A stretch of 64,000 nt of DNA, taken from the NCBI GenBank assembly GCA_015143295.1, contig JABCRI010001419.1:1-64000 (forward strand). The letters are read 5' to 3'. The position numbers and the translations under genes were made by a program. Below are positions 1 through 13,326 of the stretch, in pieces. How positions within the stretch are numbered: the stretch's first letter is position 1; each line of letters begins with the position of its first letter. Origin of the DNA: Tetracentron sinense. Its lineage: Eukaryota; Streptophyta; Magnoliopsida; Trochodendrales; Trochodendraceae. Under the pieces are notes generated by a model. It had not been told where the DNA came from. It made no database searches and saw nothing but the letters and a program-made list of their open reading frames with translations.

Positions 1-3000
1 CAAGCTGTAATAACCTAAAGCACATTAAAAGAAAAATGAGAGAAAGTGTCAATGTATTACAGTCCAATATAAGATTCAGGAGGCAGAATAAATATTAGGC
101 AATATTAAGTCTAGGAAAGCTCATAGGGAAGGAAGGGTTAACGTTACCATTCACATCATAAATCTTTTAAAAGAGATCATCAGAAATGAAAATATAAAAG
201 ATCTTTGAGAGATGTGTTTTTTTTTATAAATTGTTAAGATATCATATTATTATTAATTCAGGGTTTGTAAAGGGAAAATACATTGACATTAAAATATATA
301 GTTTTTAAGAATGTATATGTGATATGAAACGTAATTTGAAAGTTAAAAAAAAAGTTTTAAGCTGAGAAGCTTGCTGATAGCATTAGTAAAGAAAATTTAA
401 AGGTTTCAAGGAAATTCTTACAATATGACAGAATGACAACAATTATTTGTAATCATTTTTTCCATTCTCATGAGGTATAAGAGTTTCATTAATATATATA
501 TGTTAGATATCAGAAAGACCAGTTTTATTTATGATTCCATAAAGATAAAGTCATATCATTTGCTCGGAGTAGAAAGATTAGTGGTTGATATATAATCTGA
601 AAAGTAAAGTTAAAGGTTGTTTACTTAGTATCTTCAAAATTAGAGATATTAAAAATGTATTATTCAGTCATTAAAGAACATAATGAACAATTAAAGAAAA
701 ACATGTTGCCCAAAAGTTATGAACAAGATCATTAATGCTAGATGCCTTATGAAAGGCTTCTAAAGGTATATTTAGATTTCACATAAATCGTCATAAATAA
801 TAATCCACGACCTAATTATGGTTGAAAACGAAGGAAAATTTAAGAAACTAGTTGCTTCTTATCAGAACATTCACAAGAAAAATAAGGAATAAAATTACTC
901 ATTATCTAATACTAGAGGTGGTGTTCCACTGGCATGTCCTTCAAATCTACTATCTTACAAGTTGCGAGTGTCATGTTATTGTGTAAACCCTCCACTTAAA
1001 ATCCAATCAAAATGAATCCCTTGTCACAAATCCAAAAAACTGACGACCAATAGTCCTACACTTCCATCTCCTCCACTCCCCACACCATTCCAGAGTATTA
1101 CTTATTATCTAAGTTGCTTTGTGGAATTAATAGGCGATACATGGCGGTAAAATCCCATAGCTCAACAAAAAAAGAAATAAAAAAAAAACACATAGCCTCA
1201 TGGAGGTTTAATACTCGCTATTTAAATTCCCTCTATTACTATAACGTTTCTGGATTGTCGGGGGTTTCACATAGGGTTAAAAGAGTAGCACTATCAAGTC
1301 AAAAAAAAAAAAGTTGAATGGATGAAGATAAAGGGGTGAAAGATATATTCAATAAAAAAAATAATAACATTAAAGCCGTTACACTCGGGAGGCACAATCA
1401 GCAATTAAAGACCTAAATTTTAAAATTTGTTGGTTTGCATGGTGAATACCCACACCCTCACATTCACATAGCTAAAGGACCGTCCTCTCTCTATCCTCAA
1501 AAAAATAAAAAAGATAATAAAAAAAATTATATTCTCTCTTTCGACTACGGTTACAAAAACGCCGAACAACCCTTCCCAGGATTACCCTAAACTCCCAACT
1601 GTCATCCCTCAACCTCCTAATAGCTAAGTCCACATAGGTCCCTTTCTTCGAAAATATGAACTTTTCGAATCATACCATGCCGTAACCCTTATTAAGGAAG
1701 ATGTAAAGCCGTTTTCACAATGAATGAGGTGGGTTGGAATAAAGTTCTGATTTTTAATCGTAGGCGACATTGTCTGTAGTTGGGCGTAATAAAACTCCAT
1801 TTTGTTTGCTTATAGAGTTCACAGAATCAGAGATCAGAGATCACATCAACCCAATATGGCGCTCCGATCCTTGAGTAGAGTTTGGCCACCTATTATTTGT
1901 TCTAGATTATGTTAATCCCACATTGAATATTCGTCCTTGAAGTTGGTTTCCTGCTATTTCCTACCTCTGATCTGCTTTCGAGACTCTAAAAAATCAGATA
2001 ATTTACGACTTCATGGAATAGAAGACTATCCAGATGGGTTTTGAAAATCTTTATGATTTTGATTGCTCTTGCACGGAGGTTGTTACTGAAATGCTCTTAG
2101 GGATTATTAATGATGGATTAGTCTTTTGATCTTTTCTTTACGGGATATCCTGGAGTTTATTTCCGATCGTTATGGACACTAACTCAAAATAGTCTGCGAC
2201 CAGATTAAGATGTCAGGACCATAGTAAATGCCTACCCATGTCATTTGATTGCTCAATTCCAGAGTCATATGTTGTGTGAACAAAGGCCCTACTGATGTGT
2301 ATTGAACTGCATCGGGGTCTATTAGGATTTCATTGAAGATTAGCTCTTGATTGTACCCAGTTTGAAGCCATCAATCACCATTCGGCCAGATCAAGTAATT
2401 TCTTTAGTCTTTCACACCGATTACTGAAATCCCATTGTCGAAGTCAGATCTTATTCCTGCATGAGGTTAACAGCCTACTGATAGAGAAAAAATGTGTGTT
2501 TGTTGCTAAGATGATTGAATTTGAGTCCATCTTTTTGTCTCCATCCGTTAGCAACACTTAGTGTTTGATTATTTCAAAAAGATAGAATAAACAGACAAAA
2601 TACATAATAATAATAATACTAAAATTAATAAAATAAAAGGCAGAGCAGCACCCCGCTTTTCAGCGATTTCTTGGGTACCCGATTGACTCTAGGTAACATA
2701 TTTCTCGTCTAGTCCTCTGGTATAGATAGTAAATACAGTACCAGCGTCAAGGCTATGGTCTCTGTACCACTAAATTATTTGGCCATTTAAGTGATGCCAA
2801 TGGGCTCTGTGCTCCACCCCATGCATCGTTGTGTTGCCAAAAACCCCTGACTTTCCATAGGGGAGGATGTTCTTAAATTTTAAAATAAAGAAATCATAGT
2901 GCAGTGCCCACCCCATGCTATTATACAACTTTAGACCCATTTTGAAATCTGATTGTGTAGTATTTTCTGTTTATTTGAAATTGTTGGAGCAATTAGTGAT

Positions 3001-6000
3001 CGTAGTGATTGACGTGAGTATGGTGACCCCTGGACTTGGTGGTTGGTAGTTGGGTCATGACATTTTTAGAGTGTATATATCATGAAAATTACACCATGAA
3101 CGGTACGTGAAAGCATAATAAGTGAAGATCTTCGTATTTTATTGAGTTAGAAATTGTGTGGTTAGTGAGATCTATGATAATCCGTAACGTTGCTTATGTT
3201 GATGGGTGCTTTTATGAAGGGACAAGTTCACATATTTCAGTGTTTTTCCAGGAGTAGGCCACTGCACAGTTTGGTTTTGGTGGTTTTCTGTGCTTGCATT
3301 TTTATTATGCTGTTGTTGTGGGTTCACATTTGTAAGCTTGTAGAGATGTCAACACAATTCCAATTTACGCTCCGGTTTGGTTAAAAATGTCGGGTCCATG
3401 GTGTCAGAAAGAAAAGAGAAGCATAGACTGTATACATAAAAAAGGAAGCATGTAAGTTTTCAAGACAGTACAAACAATCTTAATCTCACTAAGTGTGTAT
3501 TTGTTGGTAGGCATTAAGTATTCAAAATGAAAGCAGGCAACCGGGGGTTGGGAAAAAAAAGAACATTGGACAAGAGTTAACAACATTTGTTTTTCCTCAG
3601 CTCTCACCATTTTCTTCCAATTCTACTCAATCCATAAACGATCAAACAAACAAGAGATGTGTATATTCTGATACTGATATGAGTTTTTTCCGAGTAGACT
3701 GCATAGTATTAATAGAAGAATACAAAAACAGCATTGTATCATTAGTAGTCTTAAGTAACGAACAATTAGTCTAATGCCAGTGGCAGCTCTACAATCCTGG
3801 GATTACATACTGAGAGATAATGGTGAAGCTTAGACGAGGGCACCACAATAAAACGCTCAAAGCGAGAGAGTGAGCCCTCCATCTTCTTTGGGCTTCTCGA
3901 CGAGAGAGAGAGTATGGTTTGGTTGATGGTGCGTTTTTTTTTTTTTAAAAAATTAATATTTGCGAGGCAAGATGATTGTACTTTCTGTGGTGTTCGGGTT
4001 GGTGTGATGTATGTAATCTACTTGTGATATTTACCGCCTTTGGCTCAGAGATGCTCTTCACCAAGCAGACCCTAGATGCAGCGAAGCAATCCGCGGTCCC
4101 ACTAGGCTTAGTCGAGTTAGTCATCTTGTTAGCTGGGGACCTTCTTTGTGGGTATTTGGTTGTTAGTGCTTCCTGTGCTATAGCCTATGGATAGGGGTTT
4201 GTTATGAAAGGCTTCAAGCTGCATGTCAGCTTATCAAAGGACCTACGATATGACAGAGTTATACTTAATAAAGATGTATTCTTTGCGCAGACAATATTTT
4301 TGATCTTATATCACAAGCTTATGCACTCCGAACAGAGAGACCCTACAATGAGATTGGCTTTCAATCAATGGTAATTTTTTGTTTCATATAGTTCAAATTC
4401 TATATGTATTTTGTTAAAACATAATTTTTTGATATGGATTTAATTATTTCCAGACATAGAGAGCTTTAGTACTTCTTTTATCCGTGCATTGCGACGGGGG
4501 TCTTTCGCGTTGAGGTTATAGTTATATATATTATATATATATTAAAATATATATATAATATATATCATCTAGTCCCTTCTCGAACACAACGTCACATTAT
4601 AGTTGACGATGTAAACAAGAGGACATGCGAAATAGGAATGGCTCAGGATGAATGCAGGTGGGAAGTATAATCGAAAGCCTAGTGCCTATTTAAGTTTTTA
4701 AGGAATAGTCGTTTTCGAATCTATCAATGCTTAAAGACCAGGGGATGGTTGTGTTCTCATATATAAAGTCATCGTATTGTTGAGCTAGAGTGATGTGGCA
4801 TCCTATGGAGATTGAGGGCTATTAACTCCCATTAGGTCTATGTTTTTGTTTCGCTTGATAGTAAGACATGTTGAGGGATGTCTTAAAGAGAGAGGAGATA
4901 CAACATCTAAGATCTGTACATTATCTCAAAAGTTAGTAGTTGTTTGAGAAAAGGATGGTATAAGTGACGTTTTCATCAGGTAGGGGAAGTGGGACAGTAT
5001 ATGTTTGGATTATAACTGCAAATCAATGAAGAAAAGTGTATTATTTTAACTAAAAGGTTAATATTTGATAAGCATTTAGAAGAAGTTTTCTCACTAAACC
5101 GTTCTTTCATCAGGATAAGTGGTTATATAAAATGATTGAAAAGATTCACAAATATTAAAATATTTTAAGGATGTTTATAGTTCAATACTATAGTAATAAT
5201 ACGATTTGTACATTTTCTAAACGAAGATAGGTAAATGGTAATACTGACCCGTGTGGGATGTGGATAGTGTTAGTATAATAACTAGTCGGTGGGCAGAACC
5301 GGTGATAGTAAGGTCCCATACATGAAAATCAATACGTCGTCAAACTTGAATGGCAGCAGTGCAAATTTTATTCACCCATAGAGCATAAAGCCTGGTGTCC
5401 GAATGCTATATGAATAGTTGGCAAGAGATTCTGCGAAGCCTAAAATCAAAGTGGTCAGTAGCCGCCTCCTGAAATATCCTATTATAGTGAAATAGTGACC
5501 CAACAAGATGTGGCATGTCTAAAGATATGTGGAAAATTCTCTATATCTATCACATGCCTCAAACAAATTAAAACAATATCAATGTGGACACATGTTTTGT
5601 ACTATATGCATATTATTGACCAATTGTTCCTTAGGTGGGGACTCACTACGATGTTGATAGCGAGATTAAACAAATAAGAATTTCTCTAAGAGAATTAATA
5701 AATATCCTGTAGGTCCGGTCCTAGTAGTCCAAATGGTTATTGTCTATTAGGTGACATCGAAGGAGTTACCCCAATGGAGAGGGTCCTAAATCTTTATCTT
5801 TGCTCAAGTCTTTTCTATAGAAAAATAATTATAAGTTAGCTATAATGGTAGAATTGAAGGCCTAAACCGCCTTTAGGAGGAGTGTAAAGTGTTAAGAGTA
5901 GTGGAACATCATGCTTCCACAATAAAGTCTAGTCCACCTCGTATAAAGACACACTTACGTAGTGAATACATATAGCATTTGTCTCTTGCATATGACCTTT

Positions 6001-7314
6001 TCTCTTGCCACAACAAGGAGCCTAGTTGCTGTTGAACAGTCTTTGGCTTTTGGAGTACACACACCTCAGTGTCCGGTTCTTAAGGATCCAGTTTATACTA
6101 GCTCTTGCATCTCTGATAATGGATTATATTCATTAAAGTTCAATCATGCCTCTCCTCAAACACATACAAAAGGAGGGCTTGCAATTGAATTCACAAAACC
6201 AACCAAATGGCAGAGTTTGGGGTGTTGGACTAATTTGAATTTGATTTATCTTTCTGCAACATGTTCACTGGCGTCGCCCAGCTGATGACTCCAACAGCAT
6301 CTGAACTATATTATATATCTTGCTAATGAGGGAGAAACGTCGAAGAATAAGGGATAAATAACACCTTAAAGGCTTAAACACCTGCTACATCCAACGATCA
6401 AAAACACCTGCTACATCCTTCCACACAGTAAATTCCATACTACAAAAACTGCCAAGTGGAGCGAGCATTTCCCAGGAAATATATTTGGGGAATGAATGCA
6501 ATGTGATTGGAAAAATGGGGCGGTGGGAAATTCTGGTTGAATACGCAGGGAAACTACATTTCATTGGAATTTGTACACTTGTGTGTTTCCTTACCACTTC
6601 CCATCCCGTCTCCTTGGCGTTTCTTACTTGTTTCTGTCGACACTTCTCATACACCTTTTGGTTTCGCATTTACAGCACTTCTGCTTTCCTTTCGTGCATA
6701 GTTTCCTGCTCTGGAAACTATGTTAAATTCAAACTTTATACTCCTGGCAATAATTAGTCTGTTCGTCGAGCTATCGGTTGATATTTGCTGTACTTAGCGG
6801 TCACAACCACTATGTACTTTATGGGGCAGAAACTTTAATTTTCATAGCTGTGCCTCTTCTGCTTTATATTGGCACATTATCTAAGGGGCGAGGTTGGTCA
6901 TTGATTAATGTCAGTGAAAGTGTAGTTAGGTTTTCTTTTTTTAGATTCCTTTGTAGTCAGAATCTTAAAGGGAGACAGAAATAAAGGATTGCCCAGGGTT
7001 AGTTAAAATTATGCCCAAAAAGGAGTATCAAGACTCTCTAGATGTAATCCTAATTGCATATCATATTTGACTACATGGCTTCAATAGCGTACTACAAAAC
7101 AAATTCGTAAACTTTAGTAGCATACTCCTCTCTTTCAGCCTATATTAGGTTATAACTTGGAATATTAACCTGTTTCATGTACTGGGATCAGTTAGAGCTG
7201 ATAATAGGCTTTCAGTCAAACATTAGCTAATTATTATTCTTGGAAGACTGCCATTTTTCTTTCCTAACTGTTTAAATTTTCCTTGTTGACTGATTCTATA
7301 TCTGTTAATGGTAG
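1..7314. other. AT-rich intergenic DNA, no gene supported
   Basis: I see no exon chain, RNA gene or protein-family match on either strand. Open frames here are short (the longest, about 107 codons near 5,962, has no recognisable domain or splice context). There are short TA tracts near 4,520-4,565 and a GA-rich patch near 3,905. A short ATG frame at 1,856 begins like an organelle-targeting leader but closes after 19 codons. Old degraded transposon DNA is the likeliest content, but I could not assign a family. Confidence 0.5.
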
Positions 7315-8570
7315 ATTTCCCCTGAGGACATCCGATGGGAAGGTGAGGATCCTGGATTCTCTCGTCGAGAGGGGCGTGCTGGACCAGGCCGGGGGTTTAA
7401 GAAATCTGTAGGCCGTGGTGGTGGTGTTCCAGGTGCAGGAAGAGGGAGAGGGGCCACAAAGGGTCAGTCCAAGAAAGATTTCCTACCATCACAGAACGGC
7501 ATTGGAAAGAAGGCTTCCAATGATATTGAAATACTTCACATAGAAACGCTAATTAAGGATGTAAGTGTGAGCAACTTGATCCAGCTCATTACTTTGAAAA
7601 TGTGTTGATTTGTTTCTCCTTTTCCTTTCTATTGGATTTGAACAGGTGGAGAGGGTTTTTGGTGCAAGTCATCCTGATCTCTTGAGGTTGAGAAGGCAAA
7701 GAAAGCGCTGAAAGTAAGAATCACCATGCATCTGGTGACACTGCTAGTCTTGTATTCTCTGTCGTTTAGCATAGCAAACTCCGATTGATTTGTGTTATGC
7801 AGGAACATGAACAAGCGCTGGTTGATGCAATTGCGAGGCTTGCAGATGCATCTGACGGCGAAAGCGGTAATAAATATACATAAGACCCCTCCGCTTTTTG
7901 TTGTATTCTTCATTTTTATTCTTTTTCTCGGAGCTTAAAATGACCCACGTTGGGTCTGTATAAATAGTGTATTTTTTTAAAAGGAAAAGCTTCTGTGCTT
8001 TCAACACAACCTGAAGCTGTTAATCAAACATCTGAAATTGCAGTATTTTTACTAGTTTTTTTTTTTTTTTTTTAAATTTGCAAATGGCTTATTATGGTAT
8101 CATTTCTTCACTAAACAAATAGACCTAGACTGTTAATTCTGGAAATGGAACCTGCCTTGTCTTTCTTGTATATGATCAGCGTGGAGAAATCTAGACTTAC
8201 AGGATCTCATGGTGCCTGAATTACCTACATATTGGCTGATATGGAATACCATTGATGGTTCCAGTAGTGCCTCCATACAATATTGAACTATGGAATTTTT
8301 TTACCTTTTAGAGTCTACCAAGCAGCACAAATTTCAGCATTTCATGATGGACATGTAACCCCATGTTGTCATTTTGTTTCAAAAACAGATGATGGGCGGT
8401 CAATGGACCGAGAACGAGGATGGAAAAATCGGAAGTATGGGGGGAACCAGCATACCGCAGACTTTGAGGACGACATTGCTGGTGAAGGTAGAGGTGATGG
8501 TTCAGATGGCGAAATGGCCGGGGACGGTAGAGTCGTATCTGATGACCAACAAGATGGTGATGACATCTGA
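7315..8570 (+). pseudogene. Gly/Arg-rich protein gene, four 3' exons, one frameshift
   Basis: Four exons with good splice sites: 7315-7560, 7646-7713, 7803-7866 and 8389-8570, ending in TGA. Exon 1 encodes a charged start (PEDIRWEGEDPGFSRRE) and a Gly/Arg-rich stretch with RGRG-like repeats. Exon 3 encodes EHEQALVDAIARLADASDG, probably helical. Exon 4 is acidic and ends DDQQDGDDI. Basic, RGG-like and acidic parts suggest a nuclear or RNA-associated protein, but I do not recognise the family. Exon 2 is 68 nt, although both its neighbours need a multiple of three. Reading it one frame over after the Leu-Leu pair gives VEKAKKALK, which joins smoothly to exon 3, so one base appears lost near 7,683. 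No upstream exon or start codon was found; the exon at 7315 follows a plausible acceptor. It is either a 5'-truncated pseudogene or a gene with an unseen first exon and one sequence error. Confidence 0.6.
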
Positions 8571-9229
8571 TTTTGGTGGACGCTAGAAACTCCACCTTCC
8601 TGTATAATGCCATGTTCTAATTTATGTCCGTCCACATGGAATAATATCTCCTTGCTTCAGTCTTTTGGGTAGTGGAGAGTATAGGTGGGGGTGATATTTT
8701 CATTGATCCAGTAAATTTTCACTGGGGGAAAGCTGGGATGCTTATGTAAAATTATTTTGAACAGTAAATAGCCTGTGACCATGTAGAATCTTGATAATGG
8801 CTGCCTTTTTGGTGTTGCAGTTTGCACTTAATTTATAATTTTTTATTTTCTTCTCATGTCTTGTTTTAGTTTTCTAGGTCTTGATTCAATGATTAATCAT
8901 TTGGTTGAGCCAGTTCTACTGTGCAGTAGCTAACATCACCTAATTTCTGGACTTGCATGCAAATTAGTAATCAAATTCCTGCAAATCAGTCCAGAGAGAC
9001 AGGAAGAAGGAAAGACGGCATCTATGAAGTCGTACAGAAAGCAACTTCACGAAGAATACACCCAGCTTAATTGCATAGAAAGCAATTTGGTGATGAACAT
9101 GCCCAGCTTGTTCTTTCTTCGCCTTCACAATCCCATGGGCATGTCTGATATTTGTTTCCTACTAGTCTCCAAGATTACAATTAATTTGATTGAATACAGG
9201 GCATTGCATGTACATGAGGGCTGCTGGTC
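8571..9229. other. Spacer between two convergent genes
   Basis: This holds the 3' flanks of the Gly/Arg-rich gene (+) and the hydrolase (-), which point at each other. It is AT-rich, with no coding signature on either strand. The region probably carries both 3' untranslated regions and their polyadenylation sites. Confidence 0.4.
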
Positions 9230-12200
9230 TTACAATGATGCAATGAATACCAATATCAAATCCACCATTTGAGCATCGTAAGAGGGCCCCTCCATTTGGA
9301 AGTGGCTCACTCCTTCAATGAGATGGGTTTCAACACGCCCAGCTGCAGATTTCAGCTTCTTGTTCAACTGCTTCACGCTTGTAAACCCATCCCTAGTGCC
9401 CATCACAAAGAGTTTTGGTTTTGGGGACTGTAAGATGGCCTTATGGTATCGACCGAAAAGGATTGAGGCCATCAAACCAAAAGGGTACCCCAAACTTATA
9501 TAGCCAACAACTTGTTTAATCTTATCAACTGCAGAACCTGAAATTGGCGCACCTGTGCCACAATAGATAGAATGGAAGGCATAATTCATATAAAGTCACA
9601 AAACTTCACTAATATAATGTGTTGGGAGGAAATTTTTTGCAAGTCTGTTAATAAGGAGAAACAAACATGAAAGAGGGCTCAACCAAGCTTCATTTTCTAG
9701 TAATAAAACTTTTTAAGGCAATGCAGATTTCAGATGAGGTAAAAGTACAGGTCACCATTAATCATGTAATACCCAGATAATAATCCCTTGTATATAACAC
9801 ACTTGTTCCTTTTACACTACCTAATACTACCTTTTTGCTCTATTTCATTTTTGTGGCAACTTCCTATTTTCTGGCCACAATGATGTTCTTCATGGTCATT
9901 TGTCAAAAATAGCTGAAGAAACATAAACTTCAATGAATATGCAACATTCAGAGGTATTAGTATGCTTTGTAACCCAAATCAATGGAATGAATCTTGAAGC
10001 AAAACAGCTAGAAAGGGGAAAAACTCCTAGTGAAAGACAAAGATATTAAGGTATATCTGACAGCTCATGCAAGAGATTTTGGGGCGCGACACAACATGCT
10101 TTATTCACCACTAAACCATTTGGTTTTTCCACACTATCGTGCATGTTCTTCCAAAATGCTTTTCTTATTCTAGCTAGCTATTAAAATTCTACCTTAGCCT
10201 ATATTAGCAAAATTTAAGACTAAGCTTGAAAGTATGCCTCTTTTTAATTTTAGAAAAACAGTTCTTGGGGGGCATACATCGAATCCCAAGATCTGACTTT
10301 TTATTCTATTTGATTTTATTCAATGAGGGATAAAACAACAATCACCTTTGCGACTTTGAAATTGTTATTGACATTCGCATTTACACGCATTTAACATTAA
10401 TCTGTGAGGTTTTTCCATGCTACGGGCTATACAACGGGTTTACCCATCATATATGAATCAAGCCATGAGGTTTTTTCGATGCAATGCATGCTGTTTTCTA
10501 TCACGCTTCCACATATTTGATTGTCAAATCATAATAATTTTTCCATGCTAAATTAATGGGTTTTCTCATCATGCTTGCATTCTGATTATTGAGCCATGAG
10601 ATAATTACACGCTATCATGCGGACTTGTCTATCATGCTTGCTTTCTAAACATATGACTATGAGTCTATATAACACATTTCATATTACAAACTTCAACCTA
10701 TATTCTTATATTTATTGTCACAAAAACATGAAATTATTTCACACTATCATGTATTACTCCACCATGCATATATGCATTGATCATCATCAATATCATTCAC
10801 ACATTGATAATTCAATAGTCAGTTAGATTTAATTTAGGAACACCGCAATCTATAATTATGCTCTTACTCTTCTATACATGTTTACAATGACAACATGTTA
10901 GTCGACATGCTAATCATATCCGTTAATCATCAATCAACATGGATCAAAGCTTAAGATTTCTAGCTTTCTTAACCAATGTTATTAACTATGTTACTCGTAC
11001 ACTCTTAAGTTTTGTGTTCATGTCCAACACTTTATCATTAATGTACTCTATCTAGTCATAAGTATCATATATGACTATGTAACGTAGCATGCAATATCAC
11101 AAGTAACCAATAGATAACATAAAGAGTTCGGATTTTAGAAATTTGATCGTTCAATAGTAAGTATTACCGTTGGGTGTAGGTGCACCACATGATTTACTAA
11201 ATCACAACTGATTCTTTACTGTATTTACTATATCTCTAGGAGCGCGCTGGTTCTAACGGATTTGAAATTGAAGTTAAATTGATTTCGATTTTCGATATTG
11301 CAAAAAATGCCTAGTCAATAAACAATAGCAGTGTGTATGCTTCAATCTTCACAGATCCATATATATTGCTGATTGATGTGAGTTGACTCAGCTTAACTAG
11401 AAGTCAACTCAATTCTATTATATGACTTGACTGGATATGTTGGCTTGGCTTAGGTTGCAAGTTTACGTATTAAATTGGCTTTCATGGCATGAGAATAAAG
11501 CCCCCCAAAACAAACTTAATGACTTGAGAATAAAGTTTTTTTTTTAAAATTACATATTCACAACCCGTTACTCAAGCAAGTCTAATAAGCTAACAAAAAA
11601 AACTTGTATGTGCCCAACAATTTATGAGAACTCTTCAAATATCTTCCACCTTTCTCCAACCTTTCATCTTCTCGGTCTTTTCTTCACTCAATTAAAGATA
11701 GCAACGGGTCGAAGATGGCCATACCAAAGTGGATCAGATCTGAGAAAATCATTGAGCTTTGCTATTATTCTTTATCATATCTGCATACATAGCCAAGTAG
11801 CCTTTTCGTTCGTGTCTACCCCTCTCTTCTCTCTCTTACATTCTATCACGTGGAGGAAAAATCATCGAGCTTTGTAGACAATAGCGATAGAGAAGGCAAA
11901 CAAAACAACTTGCAAGGGAACAAAATTCTAGACATGGAATCACTAAAATTGCCTTAGCCCTAGATATCCACTCTAACTTCTGATAACAAAACATTTAACC
12001 ATCAACTCAAACTTGGAATCCAATTTCCTCCAATTAATAGTAGACAAATAATTTTTTTTCAAAGTTTCATGTTGGCATATCTTTCATTTCTGACTGGGCA
12101 AATCAAGCAGAATATATATGCTAGAAATTGGGAAAGAAATTTTTTTCCTTTAAGAAGAAAATTTAAGAAAGAAGAACCAGTTGCCTGAATTCTTCCAGAA

Positions 12201-12951
12201 CCCAATTTCTAAATCTAATCAACAGGTAAACCCCAAACCTAAACTCCCTAACAAATCTTACAAAGCCAGACATAATTCTAACCAAAAAAAAACTAGAAAC
12301 AGATAGATAGAAATACACATTTCACTAGACTCAAAATTTCTACATCAGAGTCAGCCAACATGCAATCTAACATAAGGAAGAAGAAACTCCTTGAGATTCC
12401 ACCCAAGACATTGAACCCCAGTCACACAAAACTAATCAAACTTCCCCGACATATAAATCACTTTACAAAATGTCTCACAGCATCTAAAAACAAATACCCA
12501 TTTCATGAAACTCAAAAATCATCCATCAAACCCAATCAAAAAAGAAATCTAAAAAAACTGAAAAATAATTGAAATGCCATATACCTGCAGAAGATCCCAC
12601 CAACAAAATCCTATGAGTGGACATATTCTCGCATACCCATTTGCAAACAGCAACAACATCACGGATTTCAGAAGAGCCCGTGAGAGAAGGCCATCAGGTT
12701 GATCTACCGACACCTCTCATGTCGAAGGTCACAGCTTTGTGACCTCTCTCTGCTAACCCAACAGCAATCCCCTTCAAAAGGCCTTGACAGCCACCCAATA
12801 CCGAGTAAGGATGAACGAGAACAATGACCAAATTGCGCTTGCCCTCTTCTCTTGGATTGAAGATTCGGGTCTGAAGCTTAACGCCATCGCTGGTTTCAAC
12901 TGTGCAGGAATCGATACAAGTAGAAGTAGAACTAGAACCGCTCGTCGTCAT
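9230..12951 (-). pseudogene. Alpha/beta-hydrolase (KANL3/TEX30-like), in-frame TGA
   Basis: Two exons on the minus strand: 12585-12951, starting at ATG 12951, and 9230-9552, joined across a 3.0-kb GT-AG intron with matching phase (GCA G / GT GCG). The product is a small cytosolic alpha/beta-hydrolase of about 229 residues, related to serine aminopeptidase-like and KANL3/TEX30 proteins; its substrate is unknown. Visible landmarks are the early VLVHPYSVLGG strand and turn, FDMRGVGRST, the nucleophile elbow LVGSSAG (G-x-S-x-G) at the exon junction, the acid-loop motif MGTRDGFTS and the catalytic His in EGVSHFQMEG, so the Ser-Asp-His triad is encoded. A TGA at 12696-12694 interrupts the frame straight after GRST, where relatives usually have Gly (GGA); the frame is open beyond it. 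The stop precedes the catalytic Ser, so no active enzyme is expected unless it is a sequence error or is read through. Exon 2 is fully conserved, so the break is recent. Confidence 0.85.
9553..12584 (-). other. Large intron of the hydrolase gene
   Basis: A 3.0-kb AT-rich intron. Its donor (G then GTATATGG on the minus strand) and acceptor (TGTGGCACAG) bracket it exactly and keep the reading frame. No exon of another gene is evident on either strand. Between 10.3 and 10.9 kb there are loosely repeated CATGCT / ATCATGC words, possibly an eroded repeat. Confidence 0.6.
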
Positions 12952-13326
12952 AGATCATAGAGAGAGTTGCAGATGCTAATGGTGGATTTTGATTATGGTG
13001 GGCTGAATCTCCATTTACAGAGCTAGAGCTACCCCTTCGGCTCAGATGGCGATGTATGTGCCTCTCGTGACTCACGATGATTTTTGTGTCCGGTAATCCA
13101 CCCAGTTTCTAAAAATAAGCCAATTGGAAGCAGTTAGAGATATATATTCCTATTCTGATTTTATATTTGATTTTTTAAATTCAATTAAATATCCTACGAA
13201 TAAGTTAAATATATGAATTTGGATAATGTTTAAATTATTTCAAAAAAGTTAATATATATATAATATTTTTTTTTTATAAATATAACACACCCTACACACA
13301 TACACATTTAGAAATTACGGGTGGTT

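Noticed and set aside
1856-1915. ATG frame reading MALRSLSRVWPP, like a mitochondrial leader
   Set aside because: It closes after 19 codons, and no continuing exon with a supportable splice site or family match was found.
4466-4500. Possible minus-strand Helitron end (CCGTCGCAATGCACGG hairpin)
   Set aside because: The hairpin is imperfect, the terminal would be CTAA, and no partner end was seen; too weak to list.
5962-6285. 107-codon open frame
   Set aside because: No domain, biased composition or splice context; a chance frame in AT-rich DNA.
8308-8635. Minus-strand frames opposite exon 4 of the Gly/Arg-rich gene
   Set aside because: Shadows of the acidic, low-complexity coding exon on the plus strand.
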